NCBI GenBank assembly: GCA_003142795.1
Contig: PLNN01000059.1
Span: 36,535 to 88,874 of the forward strand
Direction of reading: 5' to 3'
Length of the DNA stretch: 52,340 bases
From: Candidatus Omnitrophota bacterium
GTDB lineage: Bacteria; Omnitrophota; Gorgyraeia; 2-01-FULL-45-10
In this document: positions 8,853 to 17,140 of the stretch, piece after piece
How the letters are laid out: each line of letters begins with the position of its first letter
How positions within the stretch are numbered: position 1 is the stretch's first letter
Translations under genes and position numbers: made by a program
The notes under the pieces: generated by a model
Seen by the model: the letters and a program-made list of their open reading frames with translations, nothing else
Told to the model about the DNA's origin: nothing
The model's database searches: none

Positions 8853-10823
8853 CTATCCGGCATTTTTGCCTGAGCCTTTTTCTTTCTCGCCGTAATACCG
8901 CCTGTAGTAATAGTAATACGCGTCGATCCCTACCTCGGGCATAACATTATTTAATATTATCCCTGAGAGCGATCCCGGCTTGACGCTTTCTATCTGTATC
9001 TTGGCGCGGCGCAGGGCAAGCCTTGAAGTGGCCCCGGCTTTATACACCAAAAGGACTCCGTCCACCTTAGGTATCATAATGGACGGCTCGCTCACGGCCA
9101 GGATAGGAGAAGTGTCTATCAGGATCAGGTCGTATCTTTTTCTGAAGTCGTTTAAAAGGGCGTCCATCTTTTCGGAATTAAAAAGATTTATCGGGTTTGG
9201 GAATATACTGCCCGCCGTAAGGATGTTGAGATTGTTCAGCCATGGCCGGTCTATGATCTTATTGCCCTCGGTCGTCCCCAACATGAGGTCTGTCGCCGTC
9301 TTCACAACGGAATCGAAGGTCACCTTGCCTGTCAGGATATCCAAAAGCCCTCCCTCTTTGCTCTTTAAGCCGAACAGCTTATGGATGTTCGCCCTGCGGG
9401 AGTCGCCGTCGATGAGCAGCGTCTTGTAGCCCATCTGCGCCATGATCACCGCGAGATTGGACGTGATAACGCTCTTACCTTCTTCGGGATTGCAGCTCGT
9501 TACCAATATGATCTTATTTTTTATCTTTTCGCCTTTTCCGAACAGCACCTGCAGGTTCACGCTCAAGATCCGGAAGGCCTCTAAAAAGATAGAGCCTCCC
9601 GGCTGATCGAAGGCGGAGACGGACGTTTCGCATACTGATGTCTTTGCCCCATGCCTTCTTTTGAAAGATATCCCGCCCATGATCCATCTCAGCATCTTTT
9701 TCCACAACCCCGGCCTTTCCATATCTTCGCCGGCCGTCTTGCTCGAGCAGTACGGAATGACGCCCACCACGCTGACCTTTATGAAATTTTCTATGTCATC
9801 GACCCTGCCTATTGAAGTATCGATATGCTCCGTCACCAGCGCAACGGTTACGCCGAGGACAGCGCCCAGGATTAGGGCCATCGCGTAGTTTTTCGCTTTG
9901 TTGGGATATGAAGGGTATCTCGGCGGGATGGCGGGATTGACTATCAGGACATTGTCCACTTTTTCCGCTTCTTTTATCTGCGCCTCCGGCAGTTTCTGTT
10001 TCAGGGAAGTGTAGAGGGCCTCGTTCACCGTTATGTCCCTCTTCAGGATGCTGTACTCGAATTCCTCTTTCGACAGGTCGTGCAAAGACCCTTTCAACTC
10101 GCTTATCTCTTCATCCATGCGCACAACTTCCGGATGTTTTTCAGTAAATTTTGTCATCAGGTCCATGCGTTTCTTTTCCAACTCAGAGATCTGGTTCACT
10201 ATGTTCACACCGGACCCAATGACACCTTGCTTTGTAAGTTCGCGCATCCTCGCATCCTGCGCTTTCAGCTTTGCCGAGATCCTCCTAAGCGTCTTCTCTA
10301 TGAAGGCCCGGACATTATGGGCCTGCTGGTTCTTCTGTTCGAGATTGATATTTTTGAATGCATCGGCGATATTGTTGGCCAGGTTTGCCGCCTTCTCGGG
10401 ATCCTGGGAAGAGACCTGCAGCCTGATCATGTTTGTCTTCTCTATCTCCTGCGCCTCGACGCCGGCGCTCATCTCGCTGATGATCCCGTTCTTGACCTTG
10501 TCGGTCATGCCGTCCGTTATCAGTCCCATATTTTTCCCGGCCAGTTCCAGGACAGGCCTCGAGACGATCTGCCTGGTATAGTCCGAGAGATTGGTCGTCG
10601 CGGCTGTCCAGTATTGAGCGCTCGACGGAAAGACCACCTCGGAGGGTATACTCAAAGTGGGGATTATCTTCAGTAGGACCGTGGCGGAATATATGGGCCT
10701 TTGAAAACTTGTATAGACGAATATGCTTATAAAAACGGTAAAGAAAGAGATTATCACCGACAGCCTTCGCTTCAGGAAGATATTCCAATAATCTCTTAAA
10801 TTCAGTTCGTAGAGTTGAGCCAT
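8853..10823 (-). CDS. Wzz-type chain-length regulator fused to BY-kinase (tyrosine autokinase)
   Basis: The 656 residues show a Wzz domain with membrane helices near 22-42 and 310-330, a long periplasmic coiled-coil region (about 170-280), and a cytoplasmic bacterial tyrosine kinase. Kinase motifs are Walker A SCNPEEGKS (about 445), Walker A' LLIDGDSRR and Walker B YDLILIDTSP. The C-terminal tail has the expected tyrosine cluster (DAYYYYYRRYYGEKEKG), the autophosphorylation site of this family. Such polysaccharide co-polymerases set chain length and couple polymerisation to the Wza channel. It lies 15 bases downstream of the Wza-like gene, the usual order. Confidence 0.92.
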   Translation of the reverse strand: MAQLYELNLRDYWNIFLKRRLSVIISFFTVFISIFVYTSFQRPIYSATVLLKIIPTLSIPSEVVFPSSAQYWTAATTNLSDYTRQIVSRPVLELAGKNMGLITDGMTDKVKNGIISEMSAGVEAQEIEKTNMIRLQVSSQDPEKAANLANNIADAFKNINLEQKNQQAHNVRAFIEKTLRRISAKLKAQDARMRELTKQGVIGSGVNIVNQISELEKKRMDLMTKFTEKHPEVVRMDEEISELKGSLHDLSKEEFEYSILKRDITVNEALYTSLKQKLPEAQIKEAEKVDNVLIVNPAIPPRYPSYPNKAKNYAMALILGAVLGVTVALVTEHIDTSIGRVDDIENFIKVSVVGVIPYCSSKTAGEDMERPGLWKKMLRWIMGGISFKRRHGAKTSVCETSVSAFDQPGGSIFLEAFRILSVNLQVLFGKGEKIKNKIILVTSCNPEEGKSVITSNLAVIMAQMGYKTLLIDGDSRRANIHKLFGLKSKEGGLLDILTGKVTFDSVVKTATDLMLGTTEGNKIIDRPWLNNLNILTAGSIFPNPINLFNSEKMDALLNDFRKRYDLILIDTSPILAVSEPSIMIPKVDGVLLVYKAGATSRLALRRAKIQIESVKPGSLSGIILNNVMPEVGIDAYYYYYRRYYGEKEKGSGKNAG

Positions 10824-10838
10824 TATTCCCTTCTGCGC

Positions 10839-11645
10839 TTAGTTACTCGGGACATCTTTTACCGGCCTGTGTATAAACCATGCTCTGGCTTCTTTTGCTA
10901 CGGAGGAGAAGTTCGTGCCCGCGGTAAATATGGTCGTGGCGGTATTCAGGACCGGCTGTATTTCGTTCAGGAATTTGTTAAAGTCGGCGATAGTCGACCT
11001 GGGCACATATACCACATCATTCGGCTTAAGAATAATATCGGAGCTTGAAGTGCCTTTCCTTATGGCGGTAAGCATATCTACCCTTCGGACCTTCGGATGC
11101 TCGGTAAGATTGTCGCTTATGACCATGATGCTTTCCCTGCGGCCGTCCGGCGTAAAATCGCCGGCCATGGCCACCGCCTCAAGAAGATTTATAGTTCCCT
11201 TAAAGGTATAGATGCCCGGATAGCTGACCTGCCCTAAAACAAGTATCTTATTGCCTACCGATTCCTTGACGGAAACTGTAACCTGCGGCAGCCTGACGTA
11301 CTCGGACAGTTTCTCCGTGATCATCTGCTGGAGCTGGTCGATGGTCATGCCGGCCGCTTTTATCGTGCCAACCAAAGGATATGACAATTTGCCATCCGGC
11401 CTTACAAGAACGTCACGGGTAAGATCCGTGTTCTGCCATACGTAAATTTCGAGCAGGTCGCCGGCGGCTATGTAATATTCCGCGACAGCCTCACCCATCG
11501 AGCTCGTATTTGTAGGGATTGTGCCGTAGGAAGTGCTTCGAAGTCTTATGAATTCCTTTGCCTGGGGAAATGCCGGCTGGCCGGCAATACAAATTATCGC
11601 GATGAATATAAAAAATACCCTATTTTTCAGCGCACTCTTTAACAT
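10839..11645 (-). CDS. Wza-like polysaccharide export protein (Poly_export plus SLBB)
   Basis: This 268-residue protein has an N-terminal signal segment (about residues 8-26), a Poly_export domain (AEYYIAAGDLLEIYVWQN through LPQVTVSVKE) and one SLBB domain (KILVLGQVSYPGIYTF). The C-terminal region (NFNKFLNEIQP-like) may reach the outer membrane. No lipobox is evident at the cleavage site, unlike E. coli Wza. Family members form the outer-membrane channel for exopolysaccharide. It is the first gene of the operon, 53 nt after the transcription start predicted from the promoter at 11705-11734, with only a modest ribosome-binding sequence (GGATGG) before the ATG. Confidence 0.88.
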   Translation of the reverse strand: MLKSALKNRVFFIFIAIICIAGQPAFPQAKEFIRLRSTSYGTIPTNTSSMGEAVAEYYIAAGDLLEIYVWQNTDLTRDVLVRPDGKLSYPLVGTIKAAGMTIDQLQQMITEKLSEYVRLPQVTVSVKESVGNKILVLGQVSYPGIYTFKGTINLLEAVAMAGDFTPDGRRESIMVISDNLTEHPKVRRVDMLTAIRKGTSSSDIILKPNDVVYVPRSTIADFNKFLNEIQPVLNTATTIFTAGTNFSSVAKEARAWFIHRPVKDVPSN

Positions 11646-11704
11646 GCCGCCATCCGTTTCTTATATATAATATAATTACATCCTAAGCCTGATGTCTCCA
11701 TGTA

Positions 11705-11734
11705 AATATATCATATATTAAGCATACTTGTCAA
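11705..11734 (-). promoter_or_regulatory. Sigma70-type promoter of the exopolysaccharide operon
   Basis: On the minus strand there is a perfect -35 (TTGACA, 11729-11734), an 18-base spacer and a -10 (TATATT, 11705-11710). It lies at the 3' end of the NTP_transf_5 gene and points at the Wza-like gene, with a start near 11698. It would separate the exopolysaccharide operon from the RiPP operon. Confidence 0.75.
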
Positions 11735-12874
11735 ATAACGCACGGCTCCGCTGCAAAGCCTTTCCAGATAGCCTCTCTTTCCCATGATCTCCCTGGGCGG
11801 CCAGCACACCCTTTTAAAAACATTTACATGGTCTTTGAAAGATCCCGCCTCCGATATTTCAAATAATATGTAGCTCAGGAAGCTGTCGAGAAGCCTCCTC
11901 CTGAACCTGCTTCTCAGCATGACCCTTTTATTTGCAAAGGTCGTTATGAAAATACGTTTCGGCAGGGAAAGGCGCAATTTGCCCAATATATCTTTGGGAA
12001 AGTTCACATCGAAAATTGAGTCGGTAACTTTAAGCGCGGCGTAAAGCGAACCACGGAGCCGCCACTTGACGGCCTTTTCGGCTAATGCGTCCCAATCGAT
12101 ATCGTTTCCATATTTATCTATCAGGCGGTCTATATCACAGAGATATTTAAGTTTTCGGAAAGAGTCGCTGTTCACCAGATGCGCTGAAAGATAGAGTAAA
12201 AGTTCCTCGGGTTTAAGGTCGTAGAAAGAGACCCCTTCCCACTTCGTCTCTTCCGCGCCCTCCCAAAGCCCCTCTATTCTTTCCGTCGAGCGGACCATCA
12301 TCGTGATATCCCAGTGCAGTTCGATCATCCTTGCCCTGGGCTTATGGAAGGTGTGGCACCATTCGTATGAACTGATCTCGTCGGCCGGTGCGCGGGCATA
12401 ACCCAGTTCTTTTAGCGCCGCGCCTGCGCGGTCTTTATCTTTTTCGCGAACCAGGAGGTCCACATCTACGCTACGGTCCCGGCTTGCTATATCCCCGTAA
12501 AGCCTGTGGGCGAGCGTGATCCCTTTTAGCGGTATCACGGCTATATCGAGCGCGGAAAAATGTTCCAGGACCCTGACCAGTTCATCTTTGTAATATTCAT
12601 TGACCGCGGAACTCGCGGCGTGGGAGACCCGTAAAGACTGAAGCGATCTTTCACCGATTTTGTCTACGGGAACGTAAAACCGAAGAGCGCGGTATACGAG
12701 CGAAGATACTCCTCTTTCGCGCGCCGTCCTTGCGATAGTCTCGAGATCGGCGCCTTCTTTTATGAGGCCGAGGAGCGCCTCTTCATGCGTGGCAGCGTCC
12801 TTTTTTAAGGAGGCGGCGAGGAGCCTTTCCGTGCGTTTATCCAATACCGTTGATCTGGCCCGCGAATAATTCAT
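11711..12874 (-). CDS. NTP_transf_5-type nucleotidyltransferase-fold protein
   Basis: The 387-residue protein resembles the PF14907 family, which has a nucleotidyltransferase-like core. The key stretch is LYGDIASRDRSVDVDLLV (about residues 125-143), with paired Asp residues after an Arg, and a following CHTFHKPRARMIELHWDI. Family members are common beside PqqD-like and HprK-like genes in peptide-modification loci; their chemistry is unknown to me. It is the last gene of the RiPP operon and overlaps the ABC transporter by 38 bases. An internal TTG at codon 11 would cut the overlap to about eight bases and is an alternative start. Confidence 0.8.
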   Translation of the reverse strand: MNYSRARSTVLDKRTERLLAASLKKDAATHEEALLGLIKEGADLETIARTARERGVSSLVYRALRFYVPVDKIGERSLQSLRVSHAASSAVNEYYKDELVRVLEHFSALDIAVIPLKGITLAHRLYGDIASRDRSVDVDLLVREKDKDRAGAALKELGYARAPADEISSYEWCHTFHKPRARMIELHWDITMMVRSTERIEGLWEGAEETKWEGVSFYDLKPEELLLYLSAHLVNSDSFRKLKYLCDIDRLIDKYGNDIDWDALAEKAVKWRLRGSLYAALKVTDSIFDVNFPKDILGKLRLSLPKRIFITTFANKRVMLRSRFRRRLLDSFLSYILFEISEAGSFKDHVNVFKRVCWPPREIMGKRGYLERLCSGAVRYLTSMLNI

Positions 12875-14585
12875 TGTATTTTATATCGCTCTCGGCGAAT
12901 GCCTTTGCTGTGCCTGCATCCATCTTGGACGGACTTTTAAGGAAATAGACCGTATCCATCTTCCTGGCGGAAGAGAGCCTGTGAGAGATCATGACAAGTG
13001 TCGACCCGGGATAGGCGCCTATTATGTTATCGACTATTCTTTCCTCTAATCCTGAATCGAGCGACGAGCAGGCCTCGTCCATTATCAGTATCTTCGGCTT
13101 CTTCGCGAGCGCGGCGGCGATCGCCATCCTCTGCCGTTGGCCCTGCGAGATCACCGACACCATGTCTTCCAGTATGGTGTTATACCCGTCGGGAAGGCCC
13201 TCGATGAAAGAATCGATCTCGGCCAATCGCGCCGCGCGCCGGACTTCGGAAGCGTCTATCGAGCGCCCGCCCCATGCCATGGCCTGGGCGATGCTGCCGC
13301 TCCATAGGGACGGTGCCTGAGGGACGAGCCCCGTCTGGCTGTAGATCGATTTCAACGACATCTCTCTCACGTCGCAGCCGTCCAGAAATATTCCGCCGCT
13401 ATTTACATCATACAGCCTCAAGATCAGGTTCGCTATCGTAGTCTTGCCACTCCCGGACGCGCCTACGAGCGCCGCTTTCGATCCGGGCATTACGGTAAAA
13501 TTGATCCTGTCGAGGACGAGATCATTGCCTCCTCTGTACCCGAAAGAGACGTTTTTAAAATTTATTCCTGGGCGCGAGAATTTTACATAGGGCGCGCCGG
13601 ATCTTTCTTTTACATATACCGGCGCATCCAAAACCTCCGCCATGCGCTCCAATGATAAACGGTTCAGGACGATCCGCTCGAAGACCGTCACAAGCGCCGT
13701 ATAGGCTGCCGTGCCCTGGGACATGTAGGCCAAGATAGCGCCGAGAGAGCCGAGAGTCATCTGCCCTTTTATGACCAGTAAGGTTCCGACGAGGCCTACC
13801 GTTCCGAAAAATAGTTTTCCGGATATTTCTGACAGCGCGTCCGAAATAGAATCGAGTTTCGTGGTCGCGGCTTCCGAACGTATCGAATCGAAAAATATAT
13901 GGAAATATTTCCGCACGACGGCGGCCATGGTGCCGGAGGCCTTTATAACGTAAATTTGCGAAAAGATCTGGGTCAGAGCCCTGGACATATCCCAACCCTT
14001 CTTATAAAACGCCCTGGCTAATGCCTCCTGTCGTCTGGCGAAAAATCGCGCCTGGGCTATGACTATAACTTGATAGCACAGTATAAGGATCAATATCTTG
14101 ACATTTATGAACGCAATGATGAGCGTGATGAGTATCAACCGGAGGACTGCTTTGATAAGCTCGGGGGCTGTCGAGGCTATAACGCCGGAACAGACGGTGA
14201 TATCCGCATTCAGCCGCGAGGCATACCCGCCGATAGACTTGTCGCGAAACGATTCGAGCGAAAGTTTTTGTGTCTTCCTGAATACGCTCCTCGCGAGATC
14301 GACCTTTATCTTTCGCGTCGTGGAATTTTTAAGGACCGAGGCCCCCCTGTCAGAAACCTGCCGTAAGAGATAAATTACGCCGCCTATCAGCGTGTATATG
14401 AAAAATGATCTCATATCCCTGCCAAGGATGCCGTTATCGAGGATCAATTTCCCTATATACGGCCCGAAGAGAGAAAATATTATGGAAACGACGCCGCATA
14501 ACAGCAGCGCCGAGCCGGCCTTCCAGTAGCGGATGAGGTAAGAGTTAAACCTTAAAAAAATTTTTATCTTATCGACGCGCGGCAC
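12837..14585 (-). CDS. ABC exporter, fused permease and ATPase (peptide exporter candidate)
   Basis: The 582 residues consist of a six-helix ABC type-1 membrane domain (about 15-310) and a nucleotide-binding domain with Walker A GASGSGKT (about 375), Q-loop, signature ISQGQRQR (in place of LSGGQ) and Walker B ILIMDEACSSLD. There is no N-terminal C39 peptidase domain, so leader removal must be done by another protein; the operon encodes an S26 peptidase. It overlaps the HprK-like gene by 17 bases and the NTP_transf_5 gene by 38. Context suggests export of the mature Cys-rich peptide; a lipid or glycan substrate is possible. Confidence 0.85.
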   Translation of the reverse strand: MPRVDKIKIFLRFNSYLIRYWKAGSALLLCGVVSIIFSLFGPYIGKLILDNGILGRDMRSFFIYTLIGGVIYLLRQVSDRGASVLKNSTTRKIKVDLARSVFRKTQKLSLESFRDKSIGGYASRLNADITVCSGVIASTAPELIKAVLRLILITLIIAFINVKILILILCYQVIVIAQARFFARRQEALARAFYKKGWDMSRALTQIFSQIYVIKASGTMAAVVRKYFHIFFDSIRSEAATTKLDSISDALSEISGKLFFGTVGLVGTLLVIKGQMTLGSLGAILAYMSQGTAAYTALVTVFERIVLNRLSLERMAEVLDAPVYVKERSGAPYVKFSRPGINFKNVSFGYRGGNDLVLDRINFTVMPGSKAALVGASGSGKTTIANLILRLYDVNSGGIFLDGCDVREMSLKSIYSQTGLVPQAPSLWSGSIAQAMAWGGRSIDASEVRRAARLAEIDSFIEGLPDGYNTILEDMVSVISQGQRQRMAIAAALAKKPKILIMDEACSSLDSGLEERIVDNIIGAYPGSTLVMISHRLSSARKMDTVYFLKSPSKMDAGTAKAFAESDIKYNELFAGQINGIG

Positions 14586-15102
14586 TTATCTTCTCCTCCA
14601 ACCCGGGCCAGAAGCTTCTTTCCTTAACGAATTCCATTTCATACGCCGGGATATTTTTTACAAGATCGCAGGCCGTGGAAAATATTTTCTTAAGAGGCTC
14701 GTCCCCCGTGGCCGCGAGAAAGTGGATGTGGTTCGACAAAATATTAGCCAGGGCTTTTTCAGGCGGTAGATATCTGAACGAGACGCGGTTAGATTTTTTG
14801 ATGAAAAATATCGCGGCGGCCTTTCCTTTCAGGCCGCGCTTCAATTTTATAAAAGGCTGCTGTCTCCACGGGGTTTGAAAAGCGTAATAATGCCTGCCGC
14901 ATTTTCTTATCGCGATGATATCGTCGCCTAAAACCGTGTATTTTCTGGAAAGGGCCGCTATCGTGGATTTGCCGGCGCCGGATACGCCCAAAAAAAGGAA
15001 CGTCTTTCCGCCTTTAACGACGGCTGAGGCGTGCAGCAGCATTCCGTTGTTCAGCGCCAGCATCTGGGAGTATAGATATGAGGCGAGCCTGCTATTACGC
15101 AC
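14569..15102 (-). CDS. HPr-kinase-related protein of a peptide-modification locus
   Basis: This 177-residue protein has the HprK C-terminal fold: LLHASAVV, a P-loop GVSGAGKST (about residues 39-47), and LGDDIIAI where HprK has its conserved Asp pair. It is shorter than the HprK-related proteins of about 270-300 residues that I know from such loci, so the N-terminal part is minimal. The start is a GTG at 15100-15102 that overlaps the stop of the Cys-rich peptide gene by eight bases; in-frame ATG codons about 13 and 20 codons later are alternatives. The likely role is Ser/Thr phosphorylation linked to the peptide, which is very rich in Ser and Thr. Confidence 0.8.
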   Translation of the reverse strand: MRNSRLASYLYSQMLALNNGMLLHASAVVKGGKTFLFLGVSGAGKSTIAALSRKYTVLGDDIIAIRKCGRHYYAFQTPWRQQPFIKLKRGLKGKAAAIFFIKKSNRVSFRYLPPEKALANILSNHIHFLAATGDEPLKKIFSTACDLVKNIPAYEMEFVKERSFWPGLEEKISAARR

Positions 15103-15460
15103 CGCCGCCCGAGCCGCTTGAGCATTTTGAAGCGCTGGAGCCGCTTCCGCACATAGGACCTAATGGGGTTGAGCCCCTGGTGCAATCGCCGGGAAAACTA
15201 GAGCCAATGTCGCAGTTTATAACGGCGTCTGTGCCGTTCAGGCAGCTTTCGAGAGCGGTAGTGCCGTTATTGCAATTCAGGGTCTGAGGTTGATTGCCTT
15301 GCTGACATTTTGCCGGACCGCCCTGCGGCTCGGTGCCGTTGGAGCAGGCAGAGCCGATATCGCCGGAGCTGCAGCCCGTTGCGCCCATCGGCGTAAAACC
15401 GGGCTTTCCCGATTCAGGATCGGTTACAAGAGGAGGGACATATTTCTTCTTCATACTCAT
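15095..15460 (-). CDS. CxxG-repeat Cys-rich RiPP-type precursor peptide
   Basis: The 121-residue product has a short leader (1-29; basic start MSMKKKYVPPLV) and a core with nine cysteines at 30, 39, 52, 63, 73, 83, 93, 104 and 113. Every cysteine is followed two residues later by Gly, and that Gly is mostly followed by Ser or Thr, giving a CxxG(S/T) repeat of 9-13 residues. The leader's Y-x-x-P-L recalls the lasso-peptide leader motif. The gene has an AAGG ribosome site 8 bases before the ATG, lies 36 bases after a radical SAM/SPASM gene and overlaps the HprK-like gene. I infer a ribosomally made peptide with thioether or similar Cys cross-links. I do not recognise the family. Confidence 0.8.
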   Translation of the reverse strand: MSMKKKYVPPLVTDPESGKPGFTPMGATGCSSGDIGSACSNGTEPQGGPAKCQQGNQPQTLNCNNGTTALESCLNGTDAVINCDIGSSFPGDCTRGSTPLGPMCGSGSSASKCSSGSGGGA

Positions 15461-15496
15461 ATATTTTACCTTCTAAATCGGTTATTGTCAATCCCT

Positions 15497-16831
15497 CTAA
15501 CGGGAGATATTTTTCTTTTTCCAGCAGTATATGTCGCGATTTTTTATTCCACCGGGATTATAATAGGGGTAACAGCGATGGCCCAAAAAACACAGATACT
15601 GATAGACGCACCCTTTACATTCCGGTATTTCGTCCAGGTCCACTTCCATCGGTTTGCGGAAAGAATTCATCGTTTCCGAATTTTGCCATATATCGGCCAG
15701 GCTCTTCTCTTTCAGATTCCCGCACTTCACGTCCCACATTATTTCACAGGGCGTGACCCACCCGTCCGGCCGCACTGCGCATTTCGAGCCCGCGGCCCCG
15801 CAAGGCCCGACGATTATCTTGTCATTGGAAGGTTTGTGGTCCTTGACCTTATCGAGTTTTTTCTTCTGGCAGAGATACGAGCTGTCCGGATATATGAAAC
15901 CCTCAAATTCTTGGCTGGCCTGCCAGACCGCCTCTATCGCCTCTCTTTCTTCATCGGGCGACAGGTAAAGCTCTTCTACAAAACACGCGGCGTTCCCCCC
16001 AAAAAATACGTGGTTGAATCGTATGGCGGCTGCGTCCAGTTTTTTCCCGGCGACCACCATATCCCGGACATCTTTATAGTTGAGCTTGGTAAGCGTAACC
16101 GAAAGAAGGACGGATAACCCCTCGTTTCTTAGCGCGCGGATGCCTTTTATGCATCTCTCGAATGTCCCGGCGCCCCGCATCCGCTCCATGATCTCCGGCG
16201 TCGAACCGTCAAAACTCACTACGGTGCTCGTGATCTTGTGGGCCTTGAGCCACCGCGCCATTTCGACATCTATAAGAGTGCCGTTCGTATTGAGAGAGAT
16301 GCTGATCGGATATTTATTTATCCGCTCTATTATGCGCCTGAAGTCCGGATGGCATAGCGGCTCGCCCCCAAAAATATTTATAGCCTTTGTCCCGCCTTCG
16401 CCCATCGCGTCTATAACGTCCACGATCTTCTCGTACGTCATGACGGGCTCCGGCCGGGACTGGGAAGAGCCCGAGGCGCGGTTTATGCAATGCCTGCAGT
16501 TCAGATTACATTTTGATGTAATGCCGAGGCATACGGAGAGAGGAAGATCAGTAATAGAGGAATAATTTTCCAGGAAACCCATCTTCCCCAGCGAGTCCAC
16601 AAATGTGTCATAATCTTTCCGGGCCGTTTTTTCGTCCACGATCTCGAAATCTCGCGACATCTCTTCGATTATCCCGCGCGCCATATTTTTTCCGTCCAGG
16701 CGGGACCAGATGAATTTCCCGGTTTCATTAAGGATGTTGATCTTCCCCGTGTCGGGATCGAAAAGAAGGCCTATCTCTTCTTCTTCCCTGAAGACTATAT
16801 CCGGCTTGCGTTTGTAGTTGATGATTTTCAT
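15497..16831 (-). CDS. PqqD-fused radical SAM/SPASM peptide maturase
   Basis: The 444 residues begin with a PqqD-like winged-helix domain (about 1-90, with INILNETGKFIWSRLDG). The radical SAM core follows, with the 4Fe-4S motif KCNLNCRHC (about 110) and the GGEP motif (FGGEPLCHPD). A C-terminal SPASM domain is rich in Cys (CGAAGSKC, PDGWVTPCEIMW, CKGCVYQYLC, CYPYYN). Enzymes of this build install thioether or carbon-carbon links on leader-bound peptides. The adjacent downstream gene is the CxxG precursor and the upstream gene is a separate PqqD that overlaps by four bases. I infer that this is the main modifying enzyme for the peptide. Confidence 0.9.
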   Translation of the reverse strand: MKIINYKRKPDIVFREEEEIGLLFDPDTGKINILNETGKFIWSRLDGKNMARGIIEEMSRDFEIVDEKTARKDYDTFVDSLGKMGFLENYSSITDLPLSVCLGITSKCNLNCRHCINRASGSSQSRPEPVMTYEKIVDVIDAMGEGGTKAINIFGGEPLCHPDFRRIIERINKYPISISLNTNGTLIDVEMARWLKAHKITSTVVSFDGSTPEIMERMRGAGTFERCIKGIRALRNEGLSVLLSVTLTKLNYKDVRDMVVAGKKLDAAAIRFNHVFFGGNAACFVEELYLSPDEEREAIEAVWQASQEFEGFIYPDSSYLCQKKKLDKVKDHKPSNDKIIVGPCGAAGSKCAVRPDGWVTPCEIMWDVKCGNLKEKSLADIWQNSETMNSFRKPMEVDLDEIPECKGCVYQYLCFLGHRCYPYYNPGGIKNRDIYCWKKKNISR

Positions 16832-17097
16832 ATACTCCGAACTTTTATAAGTTTTCTTTTTTCAAGGTCTTTCACGAATCTGGCCGCGTCGTTCTTCGCA
16901 ACCGGCATTCCTATGCCGTACTCCCTCACCAGATGCCGTATTATATCATCTATGCTCTTCCGGCCCTTGCAAAAATCCCAGACCGCGGAAGCGGTATCGT
17001 TCAATACATATGATTTATGGGTGGTCGTATTAAATACTACTTTATTGGGCGGGAAATCCGCCGTCAGCACATCTTTTGATCGCTCTATTTTACGCAT
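16828..17097 (-). CDS. PqqD-family peptide chaperone
   Basis: The 89 residues have the PqqD pattern: VVFNTTTHKSYVLNDTASAVWDF, then IDDIIRHLVREYGI and a C-terminal helix FVKDLEKRKLI. PqqD-like proteins bind the leader of a precursor peptide and present it to a radical SAM enzyme. The gene overlaps the PqqD-fused radical SAM gene by four bases (ATGA) and is separated from the upstream radical SAM gene by 41 bases that hold a REP hairpin. A free PqqD beside a fused one suggests that it serves the second radical SAM enzyme. Confidence 0.88.
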   Translation of the reverse strand: MRKIERSKDVLTADFPPNKVVFNTTTHKSYVLNDTASAVWDFCKGRKSIDDIIRHLVREYGIGMPVAKNDAARFVKDLEKRKLIKVRSI

Positions 17098-17113
17098 ATA
17101 AGTTTAGCCCCCT

Positions 17114-17140
17114 GAAAAATAGGGACACATCCCATTTTTC
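17114..17140 (+). repeat. REP hairpin, copy 1
   Basis: The core AATAGGGACACATCCCATT folds as AAT/ATT plus GGGA/TCCC with one bulged A and a CACA loop, flanked by A and T runs. It abuts the stop codon of the radical SAM gene that ends at 17139, whose TGA uses its edge bases. It belongs to a set of seven in this window. Confidence 0.9.

Noticed and set aside
10839..11645. Lipoprotein signal on the Wza-like protein
   Set aside because: The Cys near residue 19 lies in the hydrophobic core (AIICIAG) and does not fit a lipobox.
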